Positions 7,801 through 15,574 of a DNA stretch of 37,386 bases are shown one piece after another. The translations under genes were made by a program, and so were the position numbers. This DNA comes from Magnetococcales bacterium HA3dbin3 (GTDB taxonomy: Bacteria > Pseudomonadota > Magnetococcia > Magnetococcales > DC0425bin3), in the NCBI GenBank assembly GCA_002753495.1, contig PEAJ01000006.1:1-37386 (forward strand). The letters run 5' to 3'. The stretch's first letter is position 1. Each line of letters begins with the position of its first letter. The notes under the pieces were generated by a model. It was not told the DNA's origin, did no database searches, and saw only the letters and a list, made by a program, of their open reading frames with translations.

Positions 7801-9072
7801 GTTGTACAGATGTGCCGGATTGGCCACCGGTTGCCAGTCGACATCAACCCCCTGCACCGCGCTGTACTGAAAGCCGAAACGCACCGCCTCGCCCAAAAAC
7901 ATCTCCGCGAGCGCGCCGCGATTGCCCTGAAACACCTCACTGCCGATCGCCTCGATGCACTGCAAGGCGGTATGCGGAAAATGAACGACGTTGGCCTTGA
8001 GGAAGGCAAAGGTGCGCTGGAAGACATCGCGCATCCGTTCCGGCGTCTGCTCCTGACGGTGCATGAGATGAACGAGGGTGCGGTTGATGGCGCGCAGGGT
8101 CTCTTCGTGAATCAGGCCAAGCCCTTCGGTCTCCATGATGTGAAACAGAAAGGCCAGTGCCCGCTCCTCGGCCAATGCCTTCGCCTCGGAGGCGGTGGCC
8201 AGCTGTCCGAGCGCGTTCGCGGCGCGCCGATAGCCGCGGACAAGGTCGATGAAGGTGGGCAGCATGCACAGCCGCGTCGCGGCGGCGATGGCGTTTTCGG
8301 GGGTATCGCGCGTCGTGTCGTCCGGGGTCAGGATGGTGCGCAGGCTCGCCTGTTGTTCGCGCAGCCCGCGGTGGGTGATCAGGGTAAGATCGTCGGCCAT
8401 GCCGGGCAGAAAGAAGGCCTCCGGATCCGGGCGCTGCCGCCAGTAGGCGTGGCTGACATCAAGCAGGCGCGCGAGCAGATCGCGCACGATGCGCGGATCG
8501 GGCATGGTTGTCGTCGGCGATTGCCGGCAAAGCGCGAGCAGCCCGTCAAGCGCGCGCGCGAGCGGGTAGTGGCTCTGCACGAGCAGAAACAACGGGCGTT
8601 CGGGCAAGGCGGCCACCTGGCGCAACAGGCGATCAAGGCTTGCGGCGTAGGCGGCCAGGCGCGCAGGCGAAAGCTGTGCGATGACCCGCTCGAGGAAGGC
8701 GGTCAAACCCTCCAGGGCATCGCGGATGTGCTCCTCCCTGCCGTCGGCGGCCTGGAGGAAGAATGTGCCGAAGAGGTCGAGAGCCGCCGGTCCCTCGGGA
8801 TGATCGCGGTAGAGGGACCAGTTGCCAAGGGCAAACCCCTTAAGCTCCGGCAGGATCAGCGGCCAGTTGCGAAAGGGGTGGTTGAGCTCCTCGAGCAGGC
8901 GCTTGAGGGCGTCGCTGAGACCGACATACCCCGCCACCACCTCTTGCAGCACCGCGTGGCGCGGATCGACTTCGACCCGCGCCACGGCGGTATTGCGTAA
9001 ATTGACCCGGAGGGCATCCGAAGCGAGCGGCGGCCCTCCGGTTTTGCCAGCGTCTGGGCGTCTGGCGGTCAC
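4810..9072 (-). CDS. PPDK-like phosphotransferase lacking the PEP/pyruvate domain, with a very long N-terminal region
   Basis: The product has about 1420 residues from a GTG at 9072, which has GGGAG 6 nt upstream and lies 8 nt after the gap stop codon. Residues 1 to about 900 are mostly helical and show no motif I recognise. From about 930 the protein follows pyruvate phosphate dikinase closely: GNKGFNLVRMGDLGLPVPPG, SVRSGAMISMPGMMQT, FAWDNYRRFIQSW, DPWEQL, FGNVGQNAGTGVLFTAHP, QGEDIVGG and EIEFTF (the ATP-grasp nucleotide-binding half). The phosphohistidine swivelling domain follows, with LLTARGGQTSHASIVAARL near residue 1354, including the catalytic His. The protein ends about 50 residues later, where normal PPDK would begin its PEP/pyruvate TIM barrel. 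Chemistry up to the phospho-His should be intact, but the final acceptor is unknown. It is co-transcribed with gap, which suggests a role near central carbon metabolism. It is not an obvious pseudogene: the frame is open throughout. Confidence 0.8.
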   Translation of the reverse strand: MTARRPDAGKTGGPPLASDALRVNLRNTAVARVEVDPRHAVLQEVVAGYVGLSDALKRLLEELNHPFRNWPLILPELKGFALGNWSLYRDHPEGPAALDLFGTFFLQAADGREEHIRDALEGLTAFLERVIAQLSPARLAAYAASLDRLLRQVAALPERPLFLLVQSHYPLARALDGLLALCRQSPTTTMPDPRIVRDLLARLLDVSHAYWRQRPDPEAFFLPGMADDLTLITHRGLREQQASLRTILTPDDTTRDTPENAIAAATRLCMLPTFIDLVRGYRRAANALGQLATASEAKALAEERALAFLFHIMETEGLGLIHEETLRAINRTLVHLMHRQEQTPERMRDVFQRTFAFLKANVVHFPHTALQCIEAIGSEVFQGNRGALAEMFLGEAVRFGFQYSAVQGVDVDWQPVANPAHLYNVRIWLALIGQNPKWSATLLSALIVNLHLTGTCIKDTDLFQKEITRLLNSAIEPVFNLIKQLARLLPVYFNEIGAEGELRNVSTDLDELTQRQDRMIHFLRKQCHVESTNLTVGLAAAAVRFWFDGDKAPLVPFLPASLLEEIPETGPLVDGVRRVMQRACVAAGFADPASLLTTPLERILPGIMGAADLPEGDRRRVAHLLHLHHMLHRKYNLGFEGIHTALREASFQGFPHLDRLLADLDAEVEHEALLVTLLDVLEGLQAVILSPEVFPAHEEIYQKRHIAVGIPSVYGQYRERKFDALSLTFRLENLANVSLEALIATIPDDFITQAGFRGIARQLRHFQRALAIDGITSHRLRDYLAILEDSLRTRPLTFYQYLDLFRGLSEGVKGIIETCYASHHRDNLALIITQVPPEMLLPRYRALRGDDPVLALERISEVFFRDLVAGTFGLQALDRYLARILKVLVAQQHHLDPRGMDLLMTYNPERLFRDLHDDAADCPEGNPMLLGNKGFNLVRMGDLGLPVPPGTILTTEFFRCRQIIRHYQPAWNDFTDRLRLRLAAIEARIGRRYGSTTRPLLLSVRSGAMISMPGMMQTIHNVGINRDIVEGISVETANPYFAWDNYRRFIQSWAMSFDLGRATFSDLMRETKRRHGVTKKRELTSTQMRELALAYETAARTFGIVIPEDPWEQLLASIQQVLHSWNALKAKDYRRILGIANDWGTAVVLQTMIFGNVGQNAGTGVLFTAHPGQRLNRVMLWGDFTPGNQGEDIVGGLVATQPISVEQCTSDGRDPATSLERCFPEVYAELLRLAKSLIYDRRWSPQEIEFTFDGPGAGNVWLLQTRDMITTAEKPLVARRFKVDARSGDPFLAQGIGVSGATLCGRAVFNLEQIQSLRAEDPNTPLILIRYDTVPEDIKEIALTQGLLTARGGQTSHASIVAARLSKVCVVGCEALNVRGAARDHGELSGHPVRCGDRLSLDGRRGLILAGWHEVESVVM

Positions 9073-9080
9073 GGCGCTCC

Positions 9081-10082
9081 CTAGATTTCGCGCGCGGCCA
9101 TGTGGTTGATCAGGTCGAGCACGCGGTTGGAGTAGCCCCACTCGTTGTCATACCAGGAGAGCACCTTCACGGTGTTGCCGATGACGTAGGTCGAGGGGCC
9201 GTCGACGATCGAGGAGCGGGGATCGCCCAGGAAGTCGATGGAGACCAGCGGGATGTCGGTGTAGCCGAGGTAGCGGCTGGTGCTTGAGCGCAGGGCATCC
9301 TGCACATCCTTCACCGTCGTCTCCTTGTCGGTGATGATGGTGGCATCAACGACGGAGACGTTCGGGGTCGGGACGCGCAGGGACATGCCGTCCAGCTTGC
9401 CCTTCAGGGAGGGAAACACCTCGCCGATCGCCTTGGCGGCGCCGGTGGAGGTCGGGATCATCGACAGGTTGGCGGCGCGGGCGCGGCGCGGATCGGAGTG
9501 CGGCATGTCGGTCAAGCGCTGGTCACCGGTGTAGGAGTGCACGGTGGTGATCAAGCCACGCTGCACGCCAAACTTCTCCAGGATCACCTTGACCACCGGC
9601 GCCAGACAGTTGGTGGTGCAGGAGGCGTTGGAAACGACGTAGTGCTGCTTGGGGTCGTACTCGTTCTCGTTGATGCCCATGACGAAGGTCTTCACGCCAC
9701 CCTTGGCCGGGGCGGAGATGATGACGCGCTTGGCGCCGGACTTGATGTGCGGCTGGGCGGCTTCGGCGTTGGTCATGCGGCCGGAGGCCTCGATGACGTA
9801 GTCGACACCGGCTTCGTTCCACTTCAGGGCATCGGGCTTGGTCTCGCCGGTGAAACGAATCTCGCGACCGTTGACGGACATGCCGTTGGCGGTTTCCTTC
9901 ACCTCCCCTTCCATGGTACGGAAGATGGAGTCATACTTGAGCAGGTGCACGAGGGAGGCACGCGGGGCCGGGTCGTTGATGGCCACGATCTGGATGTTCT
10001 TGAAAGCGGGATCCTTGTCGATGGCGCGAAACACGCAACGACCGATACGTCCAAACCCGTTGATGCCGATTTTGATGGTCAT
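9081..10082 (-). CDS. gap: Glyceraldehyde-3-phosphate dehydrogenase, type I
   Basis: A 333-residue GAPDH, the normal length. The Rossmann motif GINGFGRIGR (6-15) is followed by AINDPAP with Asp37 in the position expected to select NAD. The catalytic Cys155 lies in SNASCTTNCLAP, with the usual THSYTGDQ-type region (here HSYTGDQRLTD) and the C-terminal SWYDNEWGYSNRV. It oxidises glyceraldehyde 3-phosphate to 1,3-bisphosphoglycerate in the cytosol. The start is at 10082, with AGGAG 9 nt upstream, rather than the longer frame from 10175. The PPDK-like gene follows 8 nt after its stop, so the two almost certainly share an mRNA. The 220-bp gap to the divergent RatA-like gene must hold the promoter, but I cannot pick one out. 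Confidence 0.95.
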   Translation of the reverse strand: MTIKIGINGFGRIGRCVFRAIDKDPAFKNIQIVAINDPAPRASLVHLLKYDSIFRTMEGEVKETANGMSVNGREIRFTGETKPDALKWNEAGVDYVIEASGRMTNAEAAQPHIKSGAKRVIISAPAKGGVKTFVMGINENEYDPKQHYVVSNASCTTNCLAPVVKVILEKFGVQRGLITTVHSYTGDQRLTDMPHSDPRRARAANLSMIPTSTGAAKAIGEVFPSLKGKLDGMSLRVPTPNVSVVDATIITDKETTVKDVQDALRSSTSRYLGYTDIPLVSIDFLGDPRSSIVDGPSTYVIGNTVKVLSWYDNEWGYSNRVLDLINHMAAREI

Positions 10083-10303
10083 GTTCTCTCTACTCCTGAA
10101 TGGATGTGGCCGACAGGCCTGTTGAATCATGTTCCGGGCCGCCCCGACCGGACCCCGCCACGACCGGCGGCGCATTGTCGCCGATCGGTGAACCCTGAAC
10201 GAAAAAAAAGTGAGCTAGAAGATATTGGATTCCTCCCCAAAAGACAACTCGGACACCCGACCCCGCGCCGATTTCCCTCCGGGTGCGCGCTGAAGGTACC
10301 TGC

Positions 10304-10753
10304 ATGCCACGCATCCAACTTTCCGACACCGTTCCGTTTGAGCCGGCGCAAATGTTCGATCTGGTTCTGGATGTACGCCGCTATCCTGAGTTTCTCCCCT
10401 GGTGCACCAAAACGCGGGTCTTCAACGAGGAGGAACGGCAGTTTGTCGCCGAACTGACCATCAGCTTTCGCGGCATGCGCGAAAGCTTCCAAACCGTCGA
10501 CCGCTTTGTGCCGTCACGCAAGGTGGAAGTCAAGTTGCGATCTGGTCCCTTTCAACATTTGGAGAACGAGTGGGTCTTCACCCCCACCGCGCAAGGGACG
10601 CGCGTCGACTTCTTCATCGACTTCAAATTCAAGAGTCGCCTGATGAATGTCACTCTGGGGCCGCTTTTTGCCCAGGTTTCGAAGCAGATGCTCGAGGCCT
10701 TTCGCAACCGCGCCTTTGTCCTTTACGGCCAAACCCTGATTGCGCCACCTTAA
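10304..10753 (+). CDS. RatA/Coq10-like START-fold protein, first paralogue
   Basis: A 149-residue SRPBCC (START/Bet v 1-like) protein of the RatA/Coq10 family. Family signatures are VPFEPAQMFDLVLDVRRYPEFLPWC near the N-terminus, the LTISFRGMRESFQT strand, the SGPFQHLENEW turn, GTRVDFFIDFKFKS, and a C-terminal helix with FRNRAFVLYG. Coq10 members bind ubiquinone or intermediates and support respiration; E. coli RatA was described as a translation inhibitor. The sequence alone does not decide between these. The start at 10304 follows a weak AAGG. A second family member follows 50 bp downstream, then a DsbA-like gene, probably as one transcript. A quinone-linked role would fit a respiring cell that also encodes complex I in this window. 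Confidence 0.85.
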   Translation: MPRIQLSDTVPFEPAQMFDLVLDVRRYPEFLPWCTKTRVFNEEERQFVAELTISFRGMRESFQTVDRFVPSRKVEVKLRSGPFQHLENEWVFTPTAQGTRVDFFIDFKFKSRLMNVTLGPLFAQVSKQMLEAFRNRAFVLYGQTLIAPP

Positions 10754-10803
10754 GGCCCCGCCTGCCCCTTTTGCCGAATCGCAACACCGAGGAAGAGTGC
10801 CGC

Positions 10804-11253
10804 ATGTCTCGACACCAAGTCAACGCCGTCGTCCCCTACACCCCGCGGCAGATGTACGATCTGGTCGTGGACATGGACAGCTACCCGCAATTTTTGCCGT
10901 GGTGTGTCCAGGCGCGCAAGTACGACATCACCCCGACGCAGTTCACGGCGGAAATGACCATCGCCTTCAAGGGGCTGCGCGAAACCTTTCGCACGATCGA
11001 CACGCTCGTCCCCGGGCGCAGCATCCGCATTTCGCTCCTCTCCGGACCCTTCAAGCACCTGCAGAACTCCTGGGATTTCATCGCCGTGCCCGAGGGGACG
11101 CGCATCGAGTTCAGCATCGATTTCAAATTCAGCAACAAACTGCTCAGTGTCGCCATGGGGCCGCTGTTCGGCAACGTGACCCAGCGCATGGTGACCGCCT
11201 TTCGTCAACGCGCCGATGTCGTTTATGGTTCCAACCCTTCCGCCACCACTTAA
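10804..11253 (+). CDS. RatA/Coq10-like START-fold protein, second paralogue
   Basis: Also 149 residues and clearly homologous to its neighbour along the full length: VVPYTPRQMYDLVVDMDSYPQFLPWC, MTIAFKGLRETFRT, LSGPFKHLQNSWDF, GTRIEFSIDFKFSNKLL and FRQRADVVYG. The identical length and colinear motifs show an old tandem duplication, now well diverged. The start has GAGGAAG 9 nt upstream. The paralogues differ most in the loops, for example residues 41-50, so they may bind different ligands or partners. The next gene starts 15 bp downstream with a strong AAAGGAG site. Confidence 0.85.
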   Translation: MSRHQVNAVVPYTPRQMYDLVVDMDSYPQFLPWCVQARKYDITPTQFTAEMTIAFKGLRETFRTIDTLVPGRSIRISLLSGPFKHLQNSWDFIAVPEGTRIEFSIDFKFSNKLLSVAMGPLFGNVTQRMVTAFRQRADVVYGSNPSATT

Positions 11254-11268
11254 AGGAGAAACACCCTC

Positions 11269-12306
11269 ATGATCAGAATGGGCAACACCCCGCGCCGGGA
11301 ACTTCAACTCTTCATGCTGCTGGCGTTGACGCTGTTTGTCTGGGCGGCCCCGATCACGGCCGCTTACGCCGCGGATGATGGGGTGATCGCCCGCATCGGC
11401 GACTGGAAATTGACCCTGCATGAGCTCGACAAGGGCCTCGCCGGCCGCATCTACGACATCGAGCAGCAGCTCTACCAGATGCGCGTCCAGAAGCTGCAGG
11501 AGATCATGGCCGACCACATGCTCGCCCAGGAGGCCAAGCAGCGCGGCATCGCTTTAGACAAGCTGCGCGACGAAATCGGCAACAAGCGCGAGAAGGTCAG
11601 CGATGAGATGGTCGGCAATTTCATCAAGACCAACCAGGAGCGTCTGCCGGACCAAGGCAAGGGGATGGAGGAGAAGATTCGCGGCTTCCTCGAAAATCGT
11701 GCGAGCGAAGAGGCGGTGACCAAATACCTGGCCGGCCTCGCCAAAAAGTACGATGCCCAGATTACCCTGCCGCAACCGAAGGCGCCGCGCATCCCGGTCA
11801 CCGGTCCTGAGGATCTGGCCAAGGGTCCTTCGAAGGCACCGATCACCATCGTCGAGTTCTCCGACTTCCAGTGCCCCTATTGCCGCAACATCCAAGGGAC
11901 CCTGCGCAAGGTGTTCGAGCACTATCCGGAGAAGGTGCGCCTGATTTTCCGGCACTATCCGCTGCCGATCCATCCGCTCGCGGCCAAGGCGGCCGAGGCC
12001 TCGCAGTGCGCCGCCGATCAGGGCGGATTCTGGGCCTACCACGATGCCCTCTTCGCCACCGATGCCGACCCGGAAATCCCCTTCCTCAAGGAGCTTGCCG
12101 CCAAGCAGAAGCTCGACACCGCCAAGTTTGACGACTGCCTGAGCAAGGGCAAGCATGCCGCGCGCGTGCAAGGCGATGTCACCGACGGCGAAAATCTCGG
12201 GATCAGCGGCACGCCGGCCTTTTTCATCAATGGCATTCCCCTGGTCGGGGCACGGCCGTTCTCGGAGTATCGTCGCATCATCGACGAGGAGCTGGCCAAG
12301 AAGTAA
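11269..12306 (+). CDS. Secreted DsbA-family thiol oxidoreductase with a helical N-terminal extension
   Basis: 345 residues. A signal peptide (hydrophobic 15-30, cleavage near AAYA-ADD, about 35) exports the protein. Residues 36 to about 165 are a charged helical region with a SurA/peptidylprolyl-isomerase N-terminal flavour (VIARIGDWKLTLHELDK, LQEIMADHMLAQEAKQRGI). A DsbA-like thioredoxin domain follows, with the active site CPYC (202-205) in VEFSDFQCPYC and the cis-Pro loop in GISGTPAFFING. Family members form or isomerise disulfides in the periplasm. The helical part could hold substrates or mediate dimerisation, as in DsbG/ScsC-like proteins, but that is inference. AAAGGAG upstream supports the start. 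It is the last gene of the ratA-like operon and is followed by a hairpin. Confidence 0.85.
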   Translation: MIRMGNTPRRELQLFMLLALTLFVWAAPITAAYAADDGVIARIGDWKLTLHELDKGLAGRIYDIEQQLYQMRVQKLQEIMADHMLAQEAKQRGIALDKLRDEIGNKREKVSDEMVGNFIKTNQERLPDQGKGMEEKIRGFLENRASEEAVTKYLAGLAKKYDAQITLPQPKAPRIPVTGPEDLAKGPSKAPITIVEFSDFQCPYCRNIQGTLRKVFEHYPEKVRLIFRHYPLPIHPLAAKAAEASQCAADQGGFWAYHDALFATDADPEIPFLKELAAKQKLDTAKFDDCLSKGKHAARVQGDVTDGENLGISGTPAFFINGIPLVGARPFSEYRRIIDEELAKK

Positions 12307-12320
12307 AATGACCTGACCAC

Positions 12321-12373
12321 GTGGACAAACCCGGGGCGGGGTATCCCGAATCCACGCCCTGCCCCGGGTCCAC
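12321..12373 (+). terminator. Hairpin after the DsbA-like gene
   Basis: A long imperfect inverted repeat pairs GTGGACAAACCCGGGGCGGG (12321 on) with CCCTGCCCCGGGTCCAC (12357-12373). It starts 15 nt after the stop codon. There is no strong T-run, so termination efficiency is uncertain. The rest of the 290-376 bp gap up to the next gene (to 12682) shows nothing I can name. Confidence 0.5.
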
Positions 12374-12682
12374 CGCCACCGCCCGCGTCGTCGACCCCGG
12401 GCCTCTCTCCCCAGGTGGCAGCCCCGCACCGAGAGTTCCCTATCCGGTTTGCTTCGGCCAGATAACCGGAATCATCCCTTTCCTGTTACAGCGTGATCAA
12501 CTGAGATCGTATTCCAGGGCTTCTTCTGTTCGATTGTGGATCAGGCTGCCCGCGGTGGCGTGCGCGCGGTGCGGTGACGCAAGCTCCGGCGCGGCATGAG
12601 GGCGGGAGGGCAGGCGACAAAGCGGTTGTTTGACCAGGCGGTAAAATACGCCGCCTGGTCTGATGGCGAAAAGGAGCACGAT

Positions 12683-14491
12683 GTGGAAGGTACGGCGCGC
12701 TTTTTGTCACCGGAGGAGGTCCCGGGTCGAGATGGCTGGGACCGGCTGACCGCGCTCCTGTTTTTGTGTGCCGCCGCCCTGGCGTTCGATCTGGCCACCG
12801 ACTTTGGCGTCAGCGCCGACGAGCCGCGCCATTGGGAGTATGGCGAGCAGATTCGCGCCTTTTTTACCTCGCATTTCCGGGACACCCGGGCAGCCGAGCC
12901 GATTTTTCTCAATTTTTACGGCGGGGCCTACGACCTGCCCGCCACCCTTGTCGGGCATCTGCTGGGTCTTGACCCTTACCGCACCGCCAGGGTGCTCCTG
13001 CCCGTCCTGGGATTGCTCGGCGTTGCCGGGTGTTGGCGGTTGGCGCGGATGATCGCAGGGCCCCAGGCGGGGTTTTGGGCCGCGCTGCTGCTGCTCACCA
13101 CCCCGGTCTATGTCGGCCACATGTGCATCAACCCCAAGGATCTCCCTTTTGCCGTTGGCTACATCTGGTCGCTCTATTTTCTGGCGCGCATCCTCCTGGC
13201 CTGCCCGCGCATCCCGCCGGGGCTTGTCGTGCGTGGCGGCGTGGTCATCGGTTTGACCATGAACGTGCGCATCTACGGTGGCCTTCTGCTGATCTATCTG
13301 ATTTTGTTGCTGATTTGGCAACGGCGGCACCTGACCGGGGCGGGACTGGCACCGGCGCCCTTCTGGCGACAGCAGCTGCCGCCGCTGCTGGGGGTGCTCG
13401 CGTTGGCGACATTTTTTACCGTCTTGTTCTGGCCGGCGATGCTCATGCATCCGTTCGCCACCCTGCGCGCTGCGCTTGCGACCGCCGCCAACGCGCCGGT
13501 TCTCTGGCCCATCCTTTTCGCCGGCAGGGAGTACACCCCGGCCACTCTGCCCGCGATCTACATCCCGGTCTACTTTGCCATCACCGCGCCGGAGGTGCTG
13601 TTGATCCTTTTGCCTCCGGCTTTGTTGTGGTCATGCTGGCGTGTGTTTGCCGGGGCGGAATCCGGGTCGATGGTTGTGCGTGTCGGTCATGGGGTTCTGC
13701 TCCTGGGCATTGTCTGCCCGGTGTTGCCGGTCCTTCTGTTGCGGCCGTCGACCTACAATGGCATCCGCCACTTCCTGTTCCTTCTGCCCCCCCTCGCCGT
13801 TTTGCAGGCGCTGTTCATCGTCGCCGTGGGCGATGCATGGCGTCGACGCTCCTGGAAGGATGCATGGCGTCGACGCTCCTGGAAGGTGGTTCACGGTCTG
13901 GGTAGCGTCGTTTTCGTCCTGGCCCTGCTCAGCCAGGTTGTGCGCATGGCGTTTTTGCACCCGCTGGAGTACTCCTTTTACAATGTGCTGGTGGGAGGTT
14001 TGCAGGGAGCGGCCGGGCGGTTTGAGGTCGACTATTGGTTCCTCGGTTACAAACCCATCGCCGATTATCTCGGGCAACGGGTCAAAAATGACCCCGACCT
14101 GCACCCCAGGGCGGGTGCGGGGCAGCCTTTCCGGCTTTTCGTCTCCCCTCAACCCGAACTCGTCACCCCTTTTCTGGATGATGGCATTGTCCCGACCCGG
14201 GATGCCCTGGAGGCGGATTTTGTTCTTGTGCGCCCGGGTTTGTTCACCACCACGATATTCGATGGCGATCGCAAGTTTCCTGTCGCCCGCCTGCCCGGAA
14301 GGAATCTGCATCGGATCAAAGTGACTAAGGCATTGTATAATAAAAGATTTGGTACATCCTTGAGCGCCATCCTGTTCGTTCACCCGAAGGAGGCAGACAA
14401 GGTGTGCATCCCAGGTGCCGACGAAAACTATTTTGAGAGAGGGTGGCGCAAGGCCGAACCCGAGTGCGCGGGTTTGGATGCGACTCGATGA
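12683..14491 (+). CDS. Multi-pass membrane protein, GT-C glycosyltransferase-like
   Basis: About 602 residues from a GTG at 12683, which has AAGGAG 9 nt upstream; an ATG at 12596 would add 29 residues but has no clear site. The N-terminal part has the first membrane segment and an extracytoplasmic loop with DFGVSADEPRHWEYG. This is the acidic-loop arrangement typical of ArnT/PMT-like GT-C enzymes, which use polyprenyl-phosphate sugars. Roughly ten more hydrophobic segments follow, then a soluble C-terminal domain of about 150 residues. The gene for a polyprenyl-phosphate glycosyltransferase lies just downstream, which strengthens the assignment: one enzyme charges the lipid carrier and the other transfers the sugar. 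The acceptor (lipid A, glycan or protein) is unknown. An in-frame 27-bp duplication repeats DAWRRRSWK in a basic cytoplasmic loop. The final residues are coded by more AT-rich DNA. Confidence 0.7.
   Translation: MEGTARFLSPEEVPGRDGWDRLTALLFLCAAALAFDLATDFGVSADEPRHWEYGEQIRAFFTSHFRDTRAAEPIFLNFYGGAYDLPATLVGHLLGLDPYRTARVLLPVLGLLGVAGCWRLARMIAGPQAGFWAALLLLTTPVYVGHMCINPKDLPFAVGYIWSLYFLARILLACPRIPPGLVVRGGVVIGLTMNVRIYGGLLLIYLILLLIWQRRHLTGAGLAPAPFWRQQLPPLLGVLALATFFTVLFWPAMLMHPFATLRAALATAANAPVLWPILFAGREYTPATLPAIYIPVYFAITAPEVLLILLPPALLWSCWRVFAGAESGSMVVRVGHGVLLLGIVCPVLPVLLLRPSTYNGIRHFLFLLPPLAVLQALFIVAVGDAWRRRSWKDAWRRRSWKVVHGLGSVVFVLALLSQVVRMAFLHPLEYSFYNVLVGGLQGAAGRFEVDYWFLGYKPIADYLGQRVKNDPDLHPRAGAGQPFRLFVSPQPELVTPFLDDGIVPTRDALEADFVLVRPGLFTTTIFDGDRKFPVARLPGRNLHRIKVTKALYNKRFGTSLSAILFVHPKEADKVCIPGADENYFERGWRKAEPECAGLDATR
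13832..13885 (+). repeat. 27-bp perfect tandem duplication within the GT-C-like gene
   Basis: The unit 13832-13858 is repeated exactly at 13859-13885. It adds nine residues (DAWRRRSWK) in frame. The two copies have no differences at all, which indicates a very recent slippage event or maintained length variation. Confidence 0.95.
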
Positions 14492-14575
14492 ACCGGTGAC
14501 ACGGCGCCGTTACCAAGAAGAACGTAGCGTTGCAACCCTAGCAGGACGCGTCAACTTTTTTGGCGGTGATTGGCC

Positions 14576-15574
14576 ATGGCGCAGAGTGTCGAAGTCAGTG
14601 TCCTTATTCCCCTCTACAACGAAGCCGAAACGATTGCCGCCTTGTACCAGCAGGTCACGGAGGTGATGCAGCCGAGCGGGCGATCGTTCGAGATTCTCTT
14701 TGTCGATGATGGCAGTACCGATGCCGGTCCGGCGATCCTTGCCAATCTGGCGGCAAAGGACCCACGGCTGGTCGTCATCCGTCTGCGGCGCAACTTTGGC
14801 AAGGCCGTCGCCCTCGACACCGGCTTTCGGCAGGCGCGCGGCAGGGTTGTCGTCACCCTCGACGCCGACCTGCAGGATGACCCGACCGAAATCCCGCGCC
14901 TGCTTGCCGCGCTCGAACGCGGCTATCAGCTGGTCAACGGGCACAAGCAGATTCGTCACGACCCCTGGCACAAGGTGTGGCCATCACGACTCTTCAACGG
15001 GCTGGTGCGTCTGCTGACCGGTATTCCGTTTTGGGACTTCAATTGCGGTCTCAAAGCCTATTCGGCGGAGGTCACCCGCCGCCTGCACCTGTACGGGGAG
15101 CTGCATCGTTTCATCCCCGTGCTTGTGCATGCCATGGGGTTTGCCATGGTCGAGATGCCGGTGCGGCACCATCCGCGGCGGCATGGTCGTTCCAAGTATG
15201 GTCCGGCCCGCCTGTACAAGGGGTTTTTCGATCTGCTTACCATTCTGCTCACCACCCGCTTTGCCACCCGGCCGTTGCATCTGTTTGGTGGTGTCGGTCT
15301 GGGATTGGGCGCCGCGGGTTTGTTGATCCTGGGTTATCTGACCCTGCTGTGGTTTCACGGGAGTGGGCCGATCGGCACGCGGCCGCTGCTGTTTCTGGGC
15401 ATGTTGTTGCTGATGGTGGGTGTTCAGCTGGTCGGTGTCGGTTTGTTGGGGGAGCTGCTTCTGCATACACGTGCCACCAATGCCTTTCCCTATGCCATTG
15501 AGTCCATCCAGCGGGACGGAAGCGGCGCCGAGCCCCCGGTCTGTGATCGCCTGGATGAGAGACATCGCGGGTGA
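14576..15574 (+). CDS. Polyprenyl-phosphate glycosyltransferase, family 2 (GtrB/ArnC/DPM1-like)
   Basis: A 332-residue GT-A enzyme with a membrane anchor. The catalytic domain shows VSVLIPLYNEAETI (8-20), FVDDGSTDAGP with Asp44/Asp45, LRRNFGKAVALDTGF, and the metal/nucleotide motif LDADLQDDP (95-103). The family-specific GIPFWDFNCGLKAY and HHPRRHGRSKYG segments follow. Two C-terminal membrane helices (about 235-260 and 268-295) match GtrB and ArnC. It should transfer a sugar from a nucleotide donor to undecaprenyl phosphate on the cytoplasmic face. The neighbouring GT-C-like protein is the likely user of the product. I chose the ATG at 14576; a TTG at 14570 is the alternative. The ribosome-binding site is weak (GGTGATT). 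Confidence 0.85.
   Translation: MAQSVEVSVLIPLYNEAETIAALYQQVTEVMQPSGRSFEILFVDDGSTDAGPAILANLAAKDPRLVVIRLRRNFGKAVALDTGFRQARGRVVVTLDADLQDDPTEIPRLLAALERGYQLVNGHKQIRHDPWHKVWPSRLFNGLVRLLTGIPFWDFNCGLKAYSAEVTRRLHLYGELHRFIPVLVHAMGFAMVEMPVRHHPRRHGRSKYGPARLYKGFFDLLTILLTTRFATRPLHLFGGVGLGLGAAGLLILGYLTLLWFHGSGPIGTRPLLFLGMLLLMVGVQLVGVGLLGELLLHTRATNAFPYAIESIQRDGSGAEPPVCDRLDERHRG

Noticed and set aside
5848-9000. 1050-codon plus-strand ORF opposite the PPDK-like gene
   Set aside because: An antisense shadow in GC-rich DNA; the opposite strand has clear PPDK motifs.
4810-9072. PPDK-like gene as a truncated pseudogene
   Set aside because: The frame is intact over 1420 codons, has a good RBS and catalytic motifs, and ends cleanly after the phosphohistidine domain, although a lost C-terminal domain cannot be excluded in evolutionary terms.
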